Assembly: GCF_001050235.1 (NCBI RefSeq) | Contig: NZ_DF967973.1 | Coordinates: 141,351 to 205,350, forward strand | Length of the DNA stretch: 64,000 bases | Source of the DNA: Longilinea arvoryzae | Lineage (GTDB): Bacteria; Chloroflexota; Anaerolineae; Anaerolineales; Anaerolineaceae | Direction: 5' to 3' | In this document: one piece after another, positions 60,070-64,000 of the stretch | Layout of the letters: every line of letters begins with the position of its first letter | Numbering within the stretch: the first letter of the stretch is position 1 | Translations under genes and position numbers: made by a program | Notes under the pieces: generated by a model | Seen by the model: only the letters and a program-made list of their open reading frames with translations | Told to the model about the DNA's origin: nothing | The model's database searches: none

Positions 60070-60723
60070 ATGGTTGCAGAAATCGCGAATGCCATCCAGG
60101 AGATCCAGCAGCTTACCAATGCAAAAGCTCTGGATGCATACTATCGAAAAGGGTATGCGAAGATGCCAGCGGACCCGGAGTCATTTGTCGCAGCCTGCGA
60201 CGAACTGGTTTCGAGTGGAAACTGGCGTGCGTTCTGGCTGGTCACACTGTGGATCAAGCGCAGGCAAAGCGCCTATGAGCTCGCCTATTTTGACGTCTAT
60301 CAGAAATGGCTGCTCGAGCACATCCGTTCCTGGGGCGCCTGCGATGTCTTCTGCTATCGCGTCCTCAACCCCATGATCGAGAAATTTCCGCAGCTTTTCG
60401 ATGCCGCGCTCACCTGGGCGCATTCCGAAAAGGTCTACGTCCGCCGGGCCTCCGCCGTTTGCCTGATCCAATCCACCCGGGCCTCCTTCCGGGTGAACGC
60501 GGAATTCAATCGGGTCGAGACGATCTGCGACCTTTTGAAAGACGACCCGCACATCCACATTCAAAAGGCGGTCGGGTGGCTCTTGAAATATGCGTACCTG
60601 ACTCACCCCGGGGAAGTCGAAGGATACCTGCGCGCCAATCTTTCGACGCTCAGCCGCACCACCTTCCGCTACGCGCTCGAAAAGATGCCGCCCGCCACCC
60701 GCGTCGATTTCATGCGCTTGTAG
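60070..60723 (+). CDS. AlkD-like DNA alkylation repair protein
   Basis: A 217-residue all-helical protein with HEAT-like repeats in the style of AlkD DNA glycosylases: ELVSSGNWRAFWLVTLWIKR, TWAHSEKVYVRRASAVCLIQ, and LLKDDPHIHIQKAVGWLLKY. AlkD removes bulky or charged alkylated bases. GAGGAAAATTC lies before the ATG. A catalytic Asp cannot be assigned with confidence, so it may be a glycosylase or a DNA-binding relative. It is followed by a dispersed ACAGGATCAACAGGAT repeat. Confidence 0.8.
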   Translation: MVAEIANAIQEIQQLTNAKALDAYYRKGYAKMPADPESFVAACDELVSSGNWRAFWLVTLWIKRRQSAYELAYFDVYQKWLLEHIRSWGACDVFCYRVLNPMIEKFPQLFDAALTWAHSEKVYVRRASAVCLIQSTRASFRVNAEFNRVETICDLLKDDPHIHIQKAVGWLLKYAYLTHPGEVEGYLRANLSTLSRTTFRYALEKMPPATRVDFMRL

Positions 60724-60930
60724 AAGATCGGATTTACAGGATCAACAGGATATTAAGGATATCCAGGAAAAGAGATAGGACAGGGAATCAATCCAATTCC
60801 ACAATTAATATAAACAAGATCAGTATCGTTTTTCTCGATGTACAATGTATACAAGCCAGTTGCTAATCGCTAATTGCCAATCGCCAATCGCCAATTGCCG
60901 GCAACCAACGGCTCCCCCGGAGGGATTCCC

Positions 60931-61566
60931 ATGTCAGAGCAGCTTTTCGCCATCACCATTAGCCACCAGTTATGCAGCGGTGGATCGTTCCTCGGCCAGC
61001 GGCTCGCCGATCACCTGGGCGTGCCCTTCGTCAATCGCCAGATCCTGCAATACATTTCCGAAAAGCTGCATGTGGCCGAAAGTGTCGTCGAGCAGCGCGA
61101 GGAGCGCCTGAGCAGTTTTTGGGAGTCCTTCAGCCGCCTGGCCGTCTACACCAATCCATCCGAATGCCTGTCGATGGAAAACTACCTTCCCACCGACCGG
61201 GAGCTATTCGACCTCGAATCGACGATCATCGCGCGCATCGCCGAGAAAAAGGCGGCCGTATTTCTGGGACGCTGCGGCCGTTATATTCTGCGCAACCACC
61301 CGCGCTGTTTCAACATTCTGGTGCACGCCGACCTGCCCGAACGCATCGCGAGCGCGCAAAAACTGTATTGCGTCGAAGCCGCCGAGGCACGCAAATTGCT
61401 CGAGACCAACGACCGCGAACGCAGCGCCTACGTCTCGACCTTCACCCATCAGGATCCGTGGGACGCGCGCGGTTACGACCTTATTATCAATATGAGTAAG
61501 GTGGGAAGAGAAGCCGCAGTGGAAATTACACTGCAGGCGGTGAAGAGAATGTTGAATGAAGGATGA
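60931..61566 (+). CDS. Cytidylate kinase-like protein
   Basis: A 211-residue protein of the cytidylate-kinase-like (Cytidylate_kin2) group: ITISHQLCSGGSFLGQRLAD with the phosphate-binding Gly cluster, HLGVPFVNRQILQYIS, FLGRCGRYILRNHPRCFNIL and DPWDARGYDLIINMSKVG. It probably phosphorylates a nucleotide or related molecule, but the P-loop lacks the classic Lys-Ser/Thr pair and the substrate is unclear. GGAGGGATTCCC precedes the ATG at 60931, which is preferred to the longer frame. Confidence 0.8.
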   Translation: MSEQLFAITISHQLCSGGSFLGQRLADHLGVPFVNRQILQYISEKLHVAESVVEQREERLSSFWESFSRLAVYTNPSECLSMENYLPTDRELFDLESTIIARIAEKKAAVFLGRCGRYILRNHPRCFNILVHADLPERIASAQKLYCVEAAEARKLLETNDRERSAYVSTFTHQDPWDARGYDLIINMSKVGREAAVEITLQAVKRMLNEG

Positions 61567-61654
61567 AAAAAGGTATGAGTGATGAGGAATGAGTTGCTGT
61601 GGTATGAGGAGGATGGCAACTTCCTCCTCCGCTTCACTCTTCACCTTTCACCCT

Positions 61655-62515
61655 TCACTCTTCTTCCTCATCCTCTTCCGGCCCAAAATCGGGTGTATAC
61701 CAGTTTTCAGACTCGGATATATCGTGCGTCTTTTGGTCATCCGGGGTCAGCGGATCGTCCATGCGCACCAGCAGGGTGATGCCGGCCGTGCGCACACCAT
61801 TCTGAGTCATCATGCGGCGCACTTTGTAGCGCAGGAAGTAATGCTGCACGGTTTCGTTGGCCAGAATATCCTTGACGGTCCGCACGCTCATCGCCGCGCG
61901 TTCGGCCAGCTCGCCCATCTCGGTATCGATCACGTTGCGCAGTTCGCCGTTGAGCGGATTCCAGTAGCACATGCTGCGCGCCGTCATGATCAGATGCACC
62001 GCTGAATGGCCCAACAGCGGCGTCCAGCGGCTCATGAAATAGTGCGTCACCACGATGGCGCGTTCGGGCTGGATGACCGCGGCGCGCTTGTCGCCGTAAG
62101 CCCGCGCCAGGGCCAGCTTGCGGGGTGAAGCGGCCGCCGTTTTGCGGTTTTCCTTCACGCGCGGCGGTTTTTCCACGTCCGTCTCTGGCGGCGCGTCGAT
62201 CACCCCGGCTTCCGCTTTCACTTTCGCAGGTCCGGTCACCACCAGGTCCAGCTTGACCGGATTGCCGTACACGCCGCTGAGCTGCCTTGAAATGGTGGCG
62301 CCGAAACGCGACTCGGCCAGATCGCGGGCATAACTGGATGCGGCTGCCAGCGTGTAAGTGCCGTTCGTAAAGGCCACCGGCTGCAGCGGCTCGAGCCAGG
62401 TGCGGTAGCTTGCCCGCTCCACCTGTCCCTGAAGCTGCCCCAGCACAACCTGCCAGGCCTCCTCGGGAGAAGGCGCCTGCAAGTTCATTTGCCTGGCTTG
62501 AACGGCTGATTCCAT
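61655..62515 (-). CDS. DnaA N-domain protein lacking the AAA+ ATPase
   Basis: A 286-residue protein. Residues about 13-95 match the DnaA N-terminal (domain I) fold: EEAWQVVLGQLQGQVERASY, TWLEPLQPVAF, YTLAAASSYARDLAESRFGA. A linker (about 100-145) leads to a C-terminal region with a predicted winged helix (TEMGELAERAAMSVRTVKDI) and an acidic tail (PEEDEEEE). DnaA domain I recruits DnaB and other replication proteins, but no ATPase or DnaA-box binding domain follows. It may act as a replication or transcription initiator of a mobile element. It is last in a three-gene set with an HNH protein and a phage antirepressor. Confidence 0.8.
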   Translation of the reverse strand: MESAVQARQMNLQAPSPEEAWQVVLGQLQGQVERASYRTWLEPLQPVAFTNGTYTLAAASSYARDLAESRFGATISRQLSGVYGNPVKLDLVVTGPAKVKAEAGVIDAPPETDVEKPPRVKENRKTAAASPRKLALARAYGDKRAAVIQPERAIVVTHYFMSRWTPLLGHSAVHLIMTARSMCYWNPLNGELRNVIDTEMGELAERAAMSVRTVKDILANETVQHYFLRYKVRRMMTQNGVRTAGITLLVRMDDPLTPDDQKTHDISESENWYTPDFGPEEDEEEE

Positions 62516-62554
62516 TCGGTGTCCTGCCGGAGCAACGCCCCCGGCGGCGGTTCC

Positions 62555-63418
62555 CTACGAACCTGAAGTCTGCGTTGAGCTCGAGGCCGGCGCCGACTTG
62601 CGGGTCAGCGCGCGCACCTGGCCTTCCAGAAAGTCGACCACCATCTGAAAGTCTTCCTGGCGGATGTCCTCCGATCGGCTGACGCCCGACAATCGGGTGA
62701 TATCCATGTAAATCCCCGGATAGGGTTTGGGGATGCCCTGTTCCTGCATCAGGGTCCCCAGCGTGGCAACAGCCTGGCGGAGCTGGCCCAACTGCTCGGG
62801 GTTGAGACGGACCTTCGGCCCGGCCACTGCCTCGATCTGGGTCACCTGCTTGCGCAAATCGCCAAAGGCGCCGCGAATTTGCTGCACCTTTTCGTCGTGC
62901 GACTTACGCAGCTCGGCCAGCTCCGCCTCGACTTTTTTTGAGAGTTCCTCTTCGAAGGTTTCCTGCTCGGCCACCATGCGGCCGACCGATTCGCGCAGAA
63001 ACTGGAGCTCGCCGCGTTCGCTGATGCCGAAGTGCTCGGCCAGCACGGTGTGGGCTTCATCCAGAAAGGCGGTCAGCAGTTCGCGCGCCTGCTCATCCTG
63101 CACGCGTTCCAGTTCGACGCCGGTCAGGAAGAGCGGCACGGCCGAAGCCATCAGGCACAGCGCGGGTTGGGCGCCGCCCGGGGTGTTCAAAAGAATGGTG
63201 GCCGTGTAGGGCGCAAAATAGCCCTGCTGGCGTGAGAGGCGCTTGCGCTGCGCGCGTGAATCCAACCCAAAGGCCTCGCACAGCGAGCGCAGCGAAACAT
63301 AACCCTTGCCGTCGGCCAGATCGGCCGTGGCAATTTGCTTGCCGCGGAATTCCAAGCTGCGTTCGGACCTGGGTTTGAAAACTGGAGCTTCGAAGGGATT
63401 TTCCAAAGGTACCTCCAT
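62555..63418 (-). CDS. Phage antirepressor (P22_AR_N-like) protein with coiled coil
   Basis: A 287-residue protein. Residues about 25-135 resemble the P22 antirepressor N-terminal domain (FRGKQIATADLADGKGYVSL RSLCEAFGLD; QRKRLSRQQGYFAPY). The middle (about 150-205) is a charged coiled coil (FEEELSKKVEAELAELRKSH), and the end is unassigned. Antirepressors inactivate phage repressors. The start at 63418 is 2 bases from the upstream HNH gene stop codon, and the DnaA_N gene follows after 39 bases. Confidence 0.82.
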   Translation of the reverse strand: MEVPLENPFEAPVFKPRSERSLEFRGKQIATADLADGKGYVSLRSLCEAFGLDSRAQRKRLSRQQGYFAPYTATILLNTPGGAQPALCLMASAVPLFLTGVELERVQDEQARELLTAFLDEAHTVLAEHFGISERGELQFLRESVGRMVAEQETFEEELSKKVEAELAELRKSHDEKVQQIRGAFGDLRKQVTQIEAVAGPKVRLNPEQLGQLRQAVATLGTLMQEQGIPKPYPGIYMDITRLSGVSRSEDIRQEDFQMVVDFLEGQVRALTRKSAPASSSTQTSGS

Positions 63419-63420
63419 TC

Positions 63421-63870
63421 TCAACGCACCGGAAGGACGGCAGCGTTTGCGCCGTACTTCCAGGCGGCATATTCTTCGGCCAGTTCGCGGCTGTCGAAGG
63501 CCGCGTGAATTTCTCCGCCCGGCAGGCTTACCCCCCACCCCAGCCGCAGGCGCAGGCGCTGCCTGGAGGGCCGTTGCTCGACCGCGCTCCGCACCGCCAG
63601 ATTGGTGGCCGCGTTGTTGCGCGGGTTTCCGTCGCGGTGCGTGATGACCTTGCCGGCCTGCAGCGCGACTTCACCGAAGGCAGCATAGGCAATGATGCGG
63701 TGTACGGGCAGGTGATTGCGCGCCAGGCTGACGGTGCTGTAACCGGATCGGTCGATCCGTGTTTTCAGAACCTTGCCCCGCAGGCCGAACACCTCGCCGG
63801 TCTCCAGGTTCACTTTAACCTGTCGGCTGTCAACGAGCTGTTGGATGAGAAGCGAAGTGCGGGTCAGCAT
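63421..63870 (-). CDS. HNH-type homing-endonuclease-like protein
   Basis: A 149-residue protein with the HNH layout LPVHRIIAYAAFGE, then KVITHRDGNPRNNAATNLAV, as in phage HNH_3/NUMOD-type nucleases; the first His is in PVHR, the central His in THRDGN and the final Asn in NNAATNL. The N-terminal RQVKVNLETGEVF and GYSTVSLARN segments are also usual. It is the first gene of a set with a phage antirepressor and a DnaA_N protein. It may be a mobile endonuclease of that phage-like element. Confidence 0.82.
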   Translation of the reverse strand: MLTRTSLLIQQLVDSRQVKVNLETGEVFGLRGKVLKTRIDRSGYSTVSLARNHLPVHRIIAYAAFGEVALQAGKVITHRDGNPRNNAATNLAVRSAVEQRPSRQRLRLRLGWGVSLPGGEIHAAFDSRELAEEYAAWKYGANAAVLPVR

Positions 63871-64000
63871 GGCGTCCCTGTTGGCCAGAGGGGGGCTGGT
63901 CCATCATGATCACCCCCTTTAATGAACGAATTCGATGAAGAATAACAGAACATATTTTCTATTTATCATACATCGAAAATCGGAATAATCAAGCCCTCGT

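Noticed and set aside
1..64000. rRNA, tRNA or known riboswitch
   Set aside because: None recognised by eye on either strand; a covariance-model scan would be needed to exclude small RNAs.

Overview
The window is a GC-rich bacterial chromosome segment that looks like Chloroflexota, probably an Anaerolineae-type organism. This is inferred from gene content and style: paired ECF sigma/anti-sigma genes, a DUF58-transglutaminase pair, binding-protein-dependent importers with lipoprotein receptors, a very large YD-repeat protein, and many short dispersed repeats between genes. No rRNA, tRNA or CRISPR array was recognised, so the placement is not proven.

Layout. 1-2.5 kb: the 3' end of an IS3-family transposase, a SnoaL-like protein with an embedded PDZ-like segment, and a REP-associated (Y1) transposase flanked, and internally interrupted, by perfect palindromes. 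2.5-6.9 kb: a heterodimeric ABC exporter followed by a MITE-like repeat, a possible 42-codon ORF and a remnant of a third exporter gene. 7-12 kb: two ECF sigma/anti-sigma pairs enclosing a small XRE/membrane-protein operon with a consensus sigma70 promoter and two tandem MITE copies. 12.2-15.5 kb: an iron-uptake operon (DtxR-type repressor, fused FeoA-FeoB, FeoC) behind a 16-bp palindromic iron-box-like operator. 15.5-28.3 kb: secreted/lipoprotein genes, a YqeK-like phosphohydrolase, a nonsense-interrupted secreted protein, YjjX-type NTPase, transglutaminase and DUF58 proteins, an aldo/keto reductase, a DegV protein, a methyltransferase and small membrane proteins.

28.7-34.6 kb: a ferric-iron-type ABC importer (receptor, double permease, ATPase) directly downstream of a histidine kinase/response regulator pair. 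A four-fold direct repeat of YGTNAC on a 10-11 bp period lies between the regulator and the receptor gene and is a good candidate regulator box. 34.7-36.7 kb: MGMT, a CoA-binding protein and a flavodoxin. 36.8-46.2 kb: a polymorphic toxin locus on the minus strand, consisting of a 2344-residue secreted RHS/YD protein with a TreTu-like C-terminal toxin candidate, its probable immunity gene, an orphan RHS tip with a different toxin end, a second probable immunity gene, and a third RHS scrap.

46.7-54.2 kb: Tex, a small lipoprotein, a TetR-regulated membrane protein, a GyrI-like protein, a cysteine-cluster protein and alanine racemase, separated by three different tandem-repeat blocks. 54.9-59.7 kb: a complete branched-chain amino acid (Liv-type) importer operon. 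60-64 kb: an AlkD-like repair protein, a cytidylate-kinase-like protein, and a compact HNH / phage-antirepressor / DnaA_N-domain gene set that looks phage- or plasmid-derived.

The strongest leads are the RHS tip-exchange locus, the candidate response-regulator box, the palindrome inserted in frame in its own presumed mobiliser family, the repeat families that supply start codons, stop codons and C-terminal tails, the SnoaL-PDZ architecture, and the HNH-antirepressor-DnaA_N cluster.
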